From: an uncultured Mycobacteriaceae bacterium
GTDB lineage: Bacteria > Actinomycetota > Actinomycetes > Mycobacteriales > Mycobacteriaceae
Reading direction: 5' to 3'
DNA length: 64,000 nt
Assembly: GCA_902826815.1 (NCBI GenBank)
Contig: CADEGF010000026.1
Span: 1 to 64,000 of the forward strand
Made by a program: the position numbers and the translations under genes. This document shows positions 26,465 to 34,346 of this stretch, in pieces (the stretch's first letter is position 1; each line of letters begins with the position of its first letter). The notes under the pieces are model-generated. The model was not told where the DNA came from. It saw only the letters and a list, made by a program, of their open reading frames with translations, and did no database searches.

Positions 26465-27262
26465 TTATCCCGTCGTCATCCGGATGCCGATGGCGGTGAC
26501 GATCACGTTGATCACGAACAGCGCCATGAACGCGTACACCACCGTCTCGTTGACTGCGTTGCCGACGGCCTTGGCGCCTCCGCCGCTGATCGTCAGGCCG
26601 CGATAGCACGCCACCAGGCCGGCGATCAGACCGAACAGCGCGGCCTTGATGCAGGAGATGATGACCTCGGGCACGCCGGTCAGCAGCGTGATCCCCGCGG
26701 CGAACGCGCCAGGGTTCACGTCCTGGATGAAGACCGAGAACATATAGCCGCCGAGGATCCCGATGATGACCACCAGGCTGTTCAGCAGCAGTGCGACAAG
26801 TCCCGACGCGAGGAATCGCGGGGTCACCAACCGCTGCACCGGGTTGATGCCGAGCACTTCCATCGCGTCGATCTCCTCGCGGATCGTTCGCGAGCCCAGG
26901 TCCGCGCACATCGCCGTGGAACCCGCGCCCGCCACGATCAGCACCGTCACCAGCGGACCGATCTGGGTGACTGCACCGAACGCAGCACCCGCACCGGACA
27001 GATCCGCGGCACCCAGCTCGCGCAGCAGGATGTTCAGCGTGAAGCTCACCAGCACCGTGAACGGGATCGCCACCAGCAGGGTGGGCGCAAGCGAAACACG
27101 CGAGATGAACCAGCACTGCTCGAGGAACTCGCGCCATTGGAACGGCCTGGCGAAAATGAACCGCACCGCGTCCTTCGACATTGCGAACAGGCCGCCGACC
27201 GCCTGCATCGGGCCCGACAGGTTCTTGCCGAGCGAGATACCTGGAGACCATCTATCTGCCAT
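26465..27262 (-). CDS. yrbEA: YrbE/MlaE-family ABC permease A
   Basis: 265 residues from ATG 27262. MlaE signature REEIDAMEVLGINPVQRLVTPRFLASG, GGYMFSVFIQDVNPGAFAAG loop and several membrane helices. Its start lies 11 bp inside the end of the upstream thiolase gene, so translation and probably transcription of the importer continue from the catabolic genes. A longer frame (to 27364) lies within the thiolase and is unlikely. Confidence 0.92.
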   Translation of the reverse strand: MADRWSPGISLGKNLSGPMQAVGGLFAMSKDAVRFIFARPFQWREFLEQCWFISRVSLAPTLLVAIPFTVLVSFTLNILLRELGAADLSGAGAAFGAVTQIGPLVTVLIVAGAGSTAMCADLGSRTIREEIDAMEVLGINPVQRLVTPRFLASGLVALLLNSLVVIIGILGGYMFSVFIQDVNPGAFAAGITLLTGVPEVIISCIKAALFGLIAGLVACYRGLTISGGGAKAVGNAVNETVVYAFMALFVINVIVTAIGIRMTTG

Positions 27263-28421
27263 GGGCAACGGGTCCTTCCAGAATCGTGACCGCAGATACC
27301 GCAGTCGGGCCGCCGAGATTATGCGCCAAGCCGATTCGTGCGCCGTCCACCTGGTTGATGGCATCGCCGCGCAGCTGCGCGAAGAGCTCGACGCATTGGG
27401 CGACGCCGGTCGCCCCCGGCGGATGGCCCTTGGCCTTCAAACCGCCGGAGGTGTTCACCGGTAACCCACCGCCGACAGTCGTTTCCTCCGCCTCGAGAAG
27501 CTTGTAGGCCCCGAAACGCTCGGCGAAGCCCAGATCTTCATAGCTGATCAACTCGATGCCGGTGAAAAAATCGTGAACTTCCGCGACGTCGACATCGGCC
27601 GGTGTCATCCCCGCCATCGAGAACGCCTGCTTGGCCGCACGCGTCGTCGCGGTGAAAGTCGTCAGGTCCGGCTTGTGCTGATGCATCACGGAGTCCAACC
27701 CGATGCCGACACCGCGGATCCACACCGGCCGGTCGGTGAAGCGGTCGACGACGTCCTCGGCGGCGATCACCAGTGCCGCGGCGCCGTCGCTCGGCGGCGC
27801 GCAGTCATAACGCCGGAACGGCGTGACGACCGTCGGCGCAGCCATCGCCTGCTCCACGGTGATCTCGAAGCGCAGCCGGGCCTTCGGGTTGTTCACGCCG
27901 TGACGGTGGTTCTTCACCGCGACCATCGCCAGGTGCTCCTCGGTGGCGGGCGACTCGTGAAGGTATCGCGCGACATGCAGTGCGAAACCGGCAGGAGACA
28001 CCACGCCGAGCGGGTAGTCCCACGCCATATCGCGGGCCATCGCCTCCCACTCCCACAGCATGTCCGCCGATGTGGTGTCGCGAAGCTTGTCCGCACCCAT
28101 CACGAGGGCGACGTCGAAGGCGCCAGAGGCGACGGCGAACAACGCGTTGCGGACGGCGTCGTTGCCCGTGGCGCAGGAGTTTTCCACCCGGGTCACGGGT
28201 AGGTCGGGCAACCCGAGCGAGTCGGCAAGGATGCCCGACGGGAACCCGTCGGCGGTACCCATCGCGCCGAACCACGCGGCCTGAAGGTCCGACTTCTGCA
28301 AACCCTTGTCGACGCTGGCCGCGCAGTCGGCGAACGCCATCGGTAAGAGGTCCTTGATGCCGAGCGCGAAGTGCTCACCGAACGGCGTCATGCCCGCACC
28401 CACGATCGCGACTTGCCTCAC
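27252..28421 (-). CDS. SCP2-type thiolase (Ltp-like)
   Basis: 389 residues. Nucleophile Cys in RVENSCATGNDAVRNA, and second motif KAKGHPPGATGVAQCVEL with the catalytic His retained; the last motif is HNLGGPTAVSAV, lacking the CxG cysteine, as in SCP2/Ltp enzymes. It should cleave 3-keto- or 3-hydroxyacyl-CoA. Paired by a 4-bp overlap with the synthase-like/OB-fold protein and by 11 bp with yrbEA. In the same operon as the Mce importer. Confidence 0.88.
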   Translation of the reverse strand: MRQVAIVGAGMTPFGEHFALGIKDLLPMAFADCAASVDKGLQKSDLQAAWFGAMGTADGFPSGILADSLGLPDLPVTRVENSCATGNDAVRNALFAVASGAFDVALVMGADKLRDTTSADMLWEWEAMARDMAWDYPLGVVSPAGFALHVARYLHESPATEEHLAMVAVKNHRHGVNNPKARLRFEITVEQAMAAPTVVTPFRRYDCAPPSDGAAALVIAAEDVVDRFTDRPVWIRGVGIGLDSVMHQHKPDLTTFTATTRAAKQAFSMAGMTPADVDVAEVHDFFTGIELISYEDLGFAERFGAYKLLEAEETTVGGGLPVNTSGGLKAKGHPPGATGVAQCVELFAQLRGDAINQVDGARIGLAHNLGGPTAVSAVTILEGPVAHGR

Positions 28422-29593
28422 GCGGCGACCGCCTCGGGCTCGAACGCATACCCGTAGTCGGGCACCCCCGACCGCACCGCGACGCGACGCAGCGCCATCC
28501 GGCCGCGATCGCCGATGCCGACCGTGCCGGGTTGTGCCCCGGTCACTTTCACGAGCGCGCGAACCCCCACACCGTCCAACTCGACGATCACCAACGAGTA
28601 CGGCGTCCGCAGCCCAGGAACCGGAATGTGCACCGTCGTCTCGGTGTAGACGGTGCCGGTGCGCGGCAGCGGCACCAATTCGTACCGGGTGGAAAGGCTA
28701 CCGTCGTCCCCCACCCGGTAGCGCGGCGGGAAGTCCAGCTGCTCGGAGTCCGCGAAATATCCTGCCTCCCAACGAACTTTGGCCTCGAAGGCCCGTTCGT
28801 AGGCGGCAAGCGAGATCGGGATGTCGGCTTCAGCGACGAAGCGGCTGTCAGGCAGCGGTCGTGGCTGCGGCTCGCGGCGGTCGATCGGTGCGGCGCCGCC
28901 CGCGACCGTGATCCCGGAAAGAATCGCCTGTTCGACGGCGACGAGTGGCCCCGTCGAACCGCGCTCGCTCATCGCCGCCAGAGCGAACAGGCTCGAGCTG
29001 GCACCGGTCGTCGGAAGAGCCGGCGGATTTCCGCGGCACAGGTCGGCGCCGCGCTGGTGATCCACGCCAGCCACCGCAGCAGGAGTGTCCAACCACGCCG
29101 CTTCGAGCGACGCGATCAGACCGCGCTCATGCAGCAGTCGCGGGTCGCCGTAGTCGTGCACATCGCCTGTGGTGTTTCGGGTCCTGACGGGCAGGCTGCG
29201 CGCAACGCGCGCGGCGGTGCGAATCTGCAGTCCGTGGTCGGCGGTGACGATCGCGGCCGCACCAGCGGGGTCAAGGTCCGCGCCGATGATCATGGTTCGC
29301 GGCCGCGCCGAACTGACCGCGTCGACGGTCGCAGGCGCTCCGCCGAGCCGCTCCACCACCTCGAGTTCTGGGTCGAGCCCGAGCCCCGCCAACAGCACGG
29401 CGGCGTTACTGCTCTCCAGCAGCGGAAGGTCGCGGCTGACCAACACGACGCGCTCCACCGGGTCGCCCGAACTCATCGCCGCGCGACCGGCTTCCACCGC
29501 AAGGGTGATCGCGTCTTCGTCGTCGCCGGCCACCCGGTGTTGGGACGTTCCCCAACACGGCAGGTAGGTACCGATCGAAGCGACGTGGGGCAT
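28418..29593 (-). CDS. Fusion: HMG-CoA-synthase-like domain plus DUF35 OB-fold
   Basis: 391 residues from ATG 29593. Residues ~1-255 look like a condensing-enzyme fold of the HMG-CoA-synthase type (VASIGTYLPCWG start, ADHGLQIRTAARVARSLPVRTRNTTGDVHDYGDPR), but the expected active-site Cys region reads ERLGGAPATVDAV, with no cysteine. Residues ~270-391 resemble DUF35: SLAAYERAFEAKVRWEAGYFADSEQLDFPPRYR, then the OB fold TGTVYTETTVHIPVPGLRTPYSLVIVELDGVGVRALVKV; the zinc-ribbon cysteines are missing. It probably acts as partner of the thiolase next to it rather than as a synthase. Confidence 0.65.
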   Translation of the reverse strand: MPHVASIGTYLPCWGTSQHRVAGDDEDAITLAVEAGRAAMSSGDPVERVVLVSRDLPLLESSNAAVLLAGLGLDPELEVVERLGGAPATVDAVSSARPRTMIIGADLDPAGAAAIVTADHGLQIRTAARVARSLPVRTRNTTGDVHDYGDPRLLHERGLIASLEAAWLDTPAAVAGVDHQRGADLCRGNPPALPTTGASSSLFALAAMSERGSTGPLVAVEQAILSGITVAGGAAPIDRREPQPRPLPDSRFVAEADIPISLAAYERAFEAKVRWEAGYFADSEQLDFPPRYRVGDDGSLSTRYELVPLPRTGTVYTETTVHIPVPGLRTPYSLVIVELDGVGVRALVKVTGAQPGTVGIGDRGRMALRRVAVRSGVPDYGYAFEPEAVAA

Positions 29594-29607
29594 GTAATCC
29601 TTCGTGG

Positions 29608-30819
29608 CTAGGTGACGGCGCCGGCGGTCTTGAGCTCGATGATGCGATCCCAATCAAGGCCGAGTTCCAGCAAGATCTCGTCAGTTTGCTCTGCGAACGC
29701 CGGCGCGGGGCCGGATTGGGGTGCGGTGACATCAAACTGCACCGGATTCGCCACCAATTCGAGCTCGCCTGCCTGCACGAGATATTCGTTGGCCCGGATC
29801 TGCGAGTCCTCGGCTGCCTGCAGGGTGTCCTGCACCGGCGCCCACGGGCCGAGCAGCGACGAGAACCGCTCGCTCCACTCCGCGAGCGGCCGTTTGGACA
29901 TCGCCTCGGTGAGGATCTCCGTCGCCGCCGCGGTGTTCTCCGCGATCGACTCCACGGTGGCGAAGCGCGGGTCGTCGGCGAGCTCGTCGAGGTCCATGTG
30001 CTTGCAGACGTCGGCCCAGAACTTGGTCGGCTGCATCATCACGAACGAGATGTAGCGGTCGTCGGCGGTCGGGTACAGCCCCACCAGCGGGTTGATCGGT
30101 GACCCGTGCACACCCGGCGGGAAGGCCTCCATGCGCTCACCGAGGTGCTTGGTCAGCGCCACGGTGTGCCCCATCGACCAGAAGCCGCTGCCGAGCAGCG
30201 AGACGTCGACGATCGACGGCTCGCCGGTGCGCTCCCGCTTCAGCAGCGCGGCCGCGATGCCGCCCGCCAGGTTCGTGCCGCTGATCGTGTCGCCGTAGGC
30301 GGGGCCCGGCGGCCCGATCATCCCCGGCATCCCCGGAGGGGTGATGGTGGCCGCGGTGCCCGCACGGCACCAGAACGCGGTCATGTCGTAGCCGCCCTTG
30401 ACCGACTCCTCGCCGCGGGGCCCCAGTGCGCTGCCCCGTGCGTAGACGATCTTCGGGTTGACGGCGCGGATGTCGTCGACGTCGATACCGAACTTCTGGC
30501 GGTGTCCCGGCAGGAAGCTGGTCAGGAAGACGTCGGCGCGCTTGGCGAGCTCGTAGAGCACTTCCTTACCTTCTGGCACCGACATGTCCAGCCCGATGCT
30601 TCGCTTGTTGCGGTTGGCGTGCTCGATGTTGGGGTTCGGGTCGCCCTCGACACGAAGCAGCCCGGTCTGGCGCAGCCCGCGCTGCGGGTCACCGGTGATC
30701 GCGTGCTCGACCTTGATGACGTCGGCGCCCCATTCGGTCAGCACCGCCCCCGCCGAAGGGACGAAGCCATACATGGCGACCTCGAGGACGCGAATGCCTT
30801 CCAGCGGTCGAGAACTCAT
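29608..30819 (-). CDS. Family III CoA-transferase (CaiB/BaiF)
   Basis: 403 residues. GIRVLEVAMYGFVPSAGAVLTEWGADVIKVE is the N-terminal signature; the active-site aspartate expected in this family is present in KGGYDMTAFWCRAG. Such enzymes move CoA between acids or, in the AMACR branch, racemise 2-methylacyl-CoAs, a step needed for branched sterol side chains. Overlaps the aldehyde dehydrogenase by 4 bp. Confidence 0.88.
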   Translation of the reverse strand: MSSRPLEGIRVLEVAMYGFVPSAGAVLTEWGADVIKVEHAITGDPQRGLRQTGLLRVEGDPNPNIEHANRNKRSIGLDMSVPEGKEVLYELAKRADVFLTSFLPGHRQKFGIDVDDIRAVNPKIVYARGSALGPRGEESVKGGYDMTAFWCRAGTAATITPPGMPGMIGPPGPAYGDTISGTNLAGGIAAALLKRERTGEPSIVDVSLLGSGFWSMGHTVALTKHLGERMEAFPPGVHGSPINPLVGLYPTADDRYISFVMMQPTKFWADVCKHMDLDELADDPRFATVESIAENTAAATEILTEAMSKRPLAEWSERFSSLLGPWAPVQDTLQAAEDSQIRANEYLVQAGELELVANPVQFDVTAPQSGPAPAFAEQTDEILLELGLDWDRIIELKTAGAVT

Positions 30820-32297
30820 GAGACCACCGTCGCGATCGTCTTGCGCTCCAGGAACTCCTCGAGTCCTGCGACGCCCATCTCCCTGCCGATCCCCGACTGC
30901 TTGTAGCCGCCGAACGGACTGTCGGGACCGAAGAACATGCCGCCGTTGATCGAGAGCGTGCCGGTGCGGATGCGGCGTGCCACCGCGAGCGCACGGTCCT
31001 CGCTGCCGAACACGGCACCGGACAGACCGTAGATCGAGTTGTTGGCGATCCGCACGGCGTCGTCGTCATCGTCATAGCGAATGACGACAAGCACCGGTCC
31101 GAACACCTCGTGCTGGGCGATCTCGCTGTCCGGTTCGACGTCGGTGAGAAGCGTCGGCTTGTAGAAGAAGCCCGGACTCACCTTTTCGCCGCCGGTGACC
31201 AGCGTGGCGCCGGCCTCGACGGCGCGCTGCACCATGGCGTCGACCTTGTCGCGCTGCTTCTCGCTGATCAGCGGACCCGTGTAAGTGCCTTCTTCGGTGG
31301 GGTTTCCGTAGTTCACACCGGAGAAGTTGTTCTTGAGTTTCTCGACGATCTCGTCGTGGTGCGTGCTCGGTACGAGGATCCGCGTGGTGATCGCACAGCC
31401 CTGACCGGAGTGGCTGGCCGTTGCGAACGCGGTGAAAAGCGCGGCCATATCGAAGTCGCCGTCGTCGAGAACGATCGCAGCCGACTTGCCACCGAGTTCG
31501 AGGAAGACGCGTTTGCATGTCTCGCTTGCGGCGGCCATGATCGCCCGACCGGTCGGGGTCGAGCCGGTGAAGGTGATCATGTCGACGTCGGGACTCGTCG
31601 TCAGTGCGACCCCCACTTCGGGATCGGTGCCGGAGAGCACGTTCACGACACCGGCAGGGATATCGGTGTGTTCGGCGATCAACTCACCGAGCGCGAGGGT
31701 GATCAGCGGGGTGTCCGGTGCGCCCTTGAGGACGACCGTGCAACCGGCGGCCAGCGCGGGCGCGATCTTGGCCAGCGCGAGTTGCGTCGGATAGTTGTAG
31801 GCGATGATCGCCGCCACCACCCCTGCGGCTTCTTTCTCCACCCAGCGGTGGTGCTGCATGCCGTGGCTCTCGCTGTTGCCCAGATCCTCGGTCAGCGGAT
31901 AGGTCTTCAGCAGATCCGCGTAGTAACGAACGATCGCGATCGGCGCGTCGAGTTGGGCGCCCGCGCACATCGCAGGCGTCGCACCGACTTCGGCGATGGT
32001 GAGTTCGGCGAGTTCGTCACGGTGATCCACCAGGGCGCGGTGCAACTGGTCCAGGCAGCGGATCCGCAGGTCGGTGTTGGTCGACCAGTCCGTGGTGTCG
32101 AACGCTCGCCGCGCCGCTGCAGCCGCCGACTCGGCGTCGGCCACCGTCGCGTCGGGAGCGTGGCCGACCACCTCTTCGGTGGCCGGGTTGACAGAGGGAA
32201 ACGTCCGTGGCGTCTCGACCAAGGCGCCGTCGATCAGCATCCGCCGGTCGGCGTCCCCCTCAGATGTGTTTCTCGAGATCGTCGACGCTTCCGTCAT
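30816..32297 (-). CDS. Aldehyde dehydrogenase
   Basis: 493 residues, NAD(P)-dependent ALDH superfamily. Catalytic Asn in IIAYNYPTQLALAKIAPAL, NAD motif FTGSTPTGR, Glu in LELGGKS and nucleophile Cys in GQGCAITTR are all present. It oxidises an aldehyde, perhaps the P450/dehydrogenase product, to the acid before CoA activation. First gene of the apparent ~14.5-kb operon ending with mceF; GAGGAGGGGTGA gives a strong ribosome site. The shared-type element F1 lies 32 bp upstream. Confidence 0.9.
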   Translation of the reverse strand: MTEASTISRNTSEGDADRRMLIDGALVETPRTFPSVNPATEEVVGHAPDATVADAESAAAAARRAFDTTDWSTNTDLRIRCLDQLHRALVDHRDELAELTIAEVGATPAMCAGAQLDAPIAIVRYYADLLKTYPLTEDLGNSESHGMQHHRWVEKEAAGVVAAIIAYNYPTQLALAKIAPALAAGCTVVLKGAPDTPLITLALGELIAEHTDIPAGVVNVLSGTDPEVGVALTTSPDVDMITFTGSTPTGRAIMAAASETCKRVFLELGGKSAAIVLDDGDFDMAALFTAFATASHSGQGCAITTRILVPSTHHDEIVEKLKNNFSGVNYGNPTEEGTYTGPLISEKQRDKVDAMVQRAVEAGATLVTGGEKVSPGFFYKPTLLTDVEPDSEIAQHEVFGPVLVVIRYDDDDDAVRIANNSIYGLSGAVFGSEDRALAVARRIRTGTLSINGGMFFGPDSPFGGYKQSGIGREMGVAGLEEFLERKTIATVVS

Positions 32298-32328
32298 TCA
32301 CCCCTCCTCAGCAAAGTTCCAGTGTGAT

Positions 32329-32343
32329 GGAAACTTCATTCTC
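32329..32343 (-). promoter_or_regulatory. Shared operator-like site F1 (mce supraoperon)
   Basis: Read on the minus strand, GAGAATGAAGTTTCC; 32 bp upstream of the aldehyde dehydrogenase start. The first arm is exact, the second differs from RTTCTC at two positions. The 245-bp divergent gap (32298-32542) also holds GCGAAT-5-ATTCGC (32351-32367) and a further GAGAAT (32383-32388). Confidence 0.5.
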
Positions 32344-32482
32344 ATCCTCGGCGAATCATACATTCGCACGATGAGAACTCAAGAGAATGAAGATGGCCTA
32401 GTCATGTGGCCTGATAACGGCGTCGACGCCGAAAAGGGATGCGACAATTGGTCCCGATTTGTCTTGCGATGCTGCACAATGC

Positions 32483-32497
32483 GAGAGTACGGTTCTC
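32483..32497 (+). promoter_or_regulatory. Shared operator-like site F2
   Basis: GAGAGTACGGTTCTC; arms differ from the perfect palindrome at one base each (the two changes keep it partly symmetric). It is 23 bp upstream of ATG 32520 and 46 bp upstream of GTG 32543, on the plus-strand side of the divergent gap. Confidence 0.55.
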
Positions 32498-32519
32498 ATA
32501 TTCGGAAGGAAGATTCTTG

Positions 32520-32546
32520 ATGGCTGAGACGGGCGTGGCCCGGTGA
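32520..32546 (+). other. Eight-codon leader ORF or frameshifted start of SDR
   Basis: ATG 32520, preceded by GGAAGGAAG, encodes MAETGVAR and stops at TGA 32544-32546, which overlaps the GTG start of the dehydrogenase. Either a coupled leader peptide, or the true N-terminus (MAETGVAR-VKTAVVTGG) separated by a one-base deletion or sequencing error. Confidence 0.5.
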
Positions 32547-33247
32547 AGACCGCCGTCGTCACCGGGGGCGGTTCTGGCATCGGTCTTGCCGTCGCGAATC
32601 GGCTGCGTTCCGACGGGTACCACGTCGCCACCCTCGACCTCGTGGCATCCGACGAGAAGTTCGCGTACACCGCCGACGTGACCGACCGCGCGGCGGTCGA
32701 CGCCGCGCTGGACGCCGTCCGCGAGCAGCTCGGCCCGGTCAGCATCCTGGTGAACGCGGCGGGGATGGAGCGCTTCAAGCGCTTCACCGACCTGACGTTC
32801 GCCGACTTCAGTCGCGTCGTCGACGTCAACCTCAACGGCGTCTTCCACTGCGTACAGGCGGTGCTGCCGGACATGGTCGACGCGGGCTGGGGACGGATCG
32901 TCAACATCTCGTCATCCAGCGCGCAGTCCGGCCAGCCCTTCATGTCGGCCTACGTAGCGGCCAAGGCCGCGGTGAACGGCCTGACCAAATCGCTTGCCCT
33001 GGAGTACGGGCCGATGGGTATCACGGTCAACGCGGTGCCGCCCGGCTTCATCGACACCCCGATGCTCCGGAAATCCGAGGAGCGTGGGCTGCTCGGCGGA
33101 ACTGTCGAGGAGCACATCGACCGCACGCCGGTGCGCCGGGTCGGCAGGCCGGAGGACATCGCCGCGGCGTGCGCATTCCTGATCTCCGATGAGGCCGGCT
33201 ACATCACCGGTCAGATCCTCGGGGTCAACGGCGGCCGGAACACATAG
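32543..33247 (+). CDS. Short-chain dehydrogenase/reductase
   Basis: 234 residues. Cofactor motif VVTGGGSGIGLA, LVNAAG, Ser in NISSSSAQSG, catalytic YVAAK (Tyr and Lys), and C-terminal GYITGQILGVNGG, typical 3-oxoacyl/hydroxysteroid-type SDRs. Starts with GTG and has no good ribosome site of its own; see the leader ORF at 32520. First gene of a plus-strand unit SDR-SDR-ferredoxin-P450. Confidence 0.85.
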   Translation: MKTAVVTGGGSGIGLAVANRLRSDGYHVATLDLVASDEKFAYTADVTDRAAVDAALDAVREQLGPVSILVNAAGMERFKRFTDLTFADFSRVVDVNLNGVFHCVQAVLPDMVDAGWGRIVNISSSSAQSGQPFMSAYVAAKAAVNGLTKSLALEYGPMGITVNAVPPGFIDTPMLRKSEERGLLGGTVEEHIDRTPVRRVGRPEDIAAACAFLISDEAGYITGQILGVNGGRNT

Positions 33248-33270
33248 CGAAGCAACCGAGAGGGAATTTA

Positions 33271-34131
33271 GTGGGACGCGTTCAAGGGAAAGTCGCCTTC
33301 GTCACCGGGGCCGGCCGTGGTCAGGGCCGTAGCCACGCCGTTCGGCTGGCCGAGGAGGGCGCCGACATCATCGCCGTCGACCGGTGCGAGGACTTCGCGA
33401 CAATCGGCTATCCCATGGCGACACCGGAAGACCTCGAGGAGACCGCGAAGTTCGTCGAGAAGACCGGGCAGCGCTGCGTCACGGCGAAGGTCGACGTCAG
33501 CGACGTCGTCTCGCTGAAGTCGGTGCTCGACGGCGGCGTCGCCCAACTGGGCAAGCTCGACATCGTCGTCACGGCGGCGGGTATCGCAGGCATGAAGGGG
33601 TCGGCGGACCTACTGGCCTGGATCGACGTGATCAACACCAACCTGATCGGCACCATCAACGCCATCCAGGTCGCGCTGCCACATCTCGGCGACGGCGCCT
33701 CGATCGTCGCGACCGGTTCCACCGCGGCGCTGATGGACGTCGGCAAGAACGACAATCCCGGCACCGACCCCGGCGGCTCGGCGTACCTGCATTCGAAGCG
33801 GCTGCTGTCGCAGTACGTGCACAACCTCGCGGCCGAACTCGCACCGCGGGGCATCCGCGCCAACGTCGTGCACCCGACGAACACCAACACGCCGATGCTG
33901 CAGAGCGCGCCGATGTACAAATCCTTCCGGCCCGATTTGGAGAACCCGACGCAGGCCGACGCCGAGCCGGTGTTCTACGTGCAGCAGGCCATGAAGGTGC
34001 CGTGGGTGGAGCCGGAGGACATCAGCAACATGGTCCTCTTCCTCGCCTCTGACGAAGCCCGCTACGTCACCGGCACACAGCAGCGCGTCGACGCGGGCGG
34101 CTATCTGAAGTGGTACGACTACCACGTCTAA
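33271..34131 (+). CDS. Mycofactocin-type short-chain dehydrogenase
   Basis: 286 residues from GTG 33271 after GAGAGGGA. The N-terminus GRVQGKVAFVTGAGRGQGRSHAVRLAEEGADIIAVD and the insertion in the region of residues 45-65 (ATIGYPMATPEDLEET) match the mycofactocin-coupled SDR family, whose NAD is tightly held and reoxidised by the peptide redox cofactor mycofactocin. Catalytic Ser in ATGSTAALM and Tyr/Lys in SAYLHSK. Its oxidised alcohol may be the P450 product. Confidence 0.85.
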   Translation: MGRVQGKVAFVTGAGRGQGRSHAVRLAEEGADIIAVDRCEDFATIGYPMATPEDLEETAKFVEKTGQRCVTAKVDVSDVVSLKSVLDGGVAQLGKLDIVVTAAGIAGMKGSADLLAWIDVINTNLIGTINAIQVALPHLGDGASIVATGSTAALMDVGKNDNPGTDPGGSAYLHSKRLLSQYVHNLAAELAPRGIRANVVHPTNTNTPMLQSAPMYKSFRPDLENPTQADAEPVFYVQQAMKVPWVEPEDISNMVLFLASDEARYVTGTQQRVDAGGYLKWYDYHV

Positions 34132-34143
34132 CGGAGGTCAGAA

Positions 34144-34338
34144 GTGAAGGTTTCTGTCGACTCGGAGCGGTGCCAGGGGCACACGCTGTGCGCGATGATC
34201 GCACCGGATTCGTTTCTGCTCAGCGACATTGACGGCACGTCGTCGCCGGTGAACGAGATCGTTCCCGCCGACCAGGAGGACGTCGTGCGCGAGGCCGTGC
34301 TCTCGTGCCCCGAACAGGCCATCTCGATCGAGGAATGA
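34144..34338 (+). CDS. 3Fe-4S ferredoxin for P450
   Basis: 64 residues. MKVSVDSERCQGHTLCAMIAPDSFLL has the C-x2-H-x2-C arrangement (Cys10, Cys16) and a final cysteine in VLSCPEQA, as in actinobacterial P450-partner ferredoxins where the second cluster position is histidine. 12 bp after the SDR and directly before the P450; it should deliver electrons to it. Confidence 0.9.
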   Translation: MKVSVDSERCQGHTLCAMIAPDSFLLSDIDGTSSPVNEIVPADQEDVVREAVLSCPEQAISIEE

Positions 34339-34346
34339 GGGAGACA

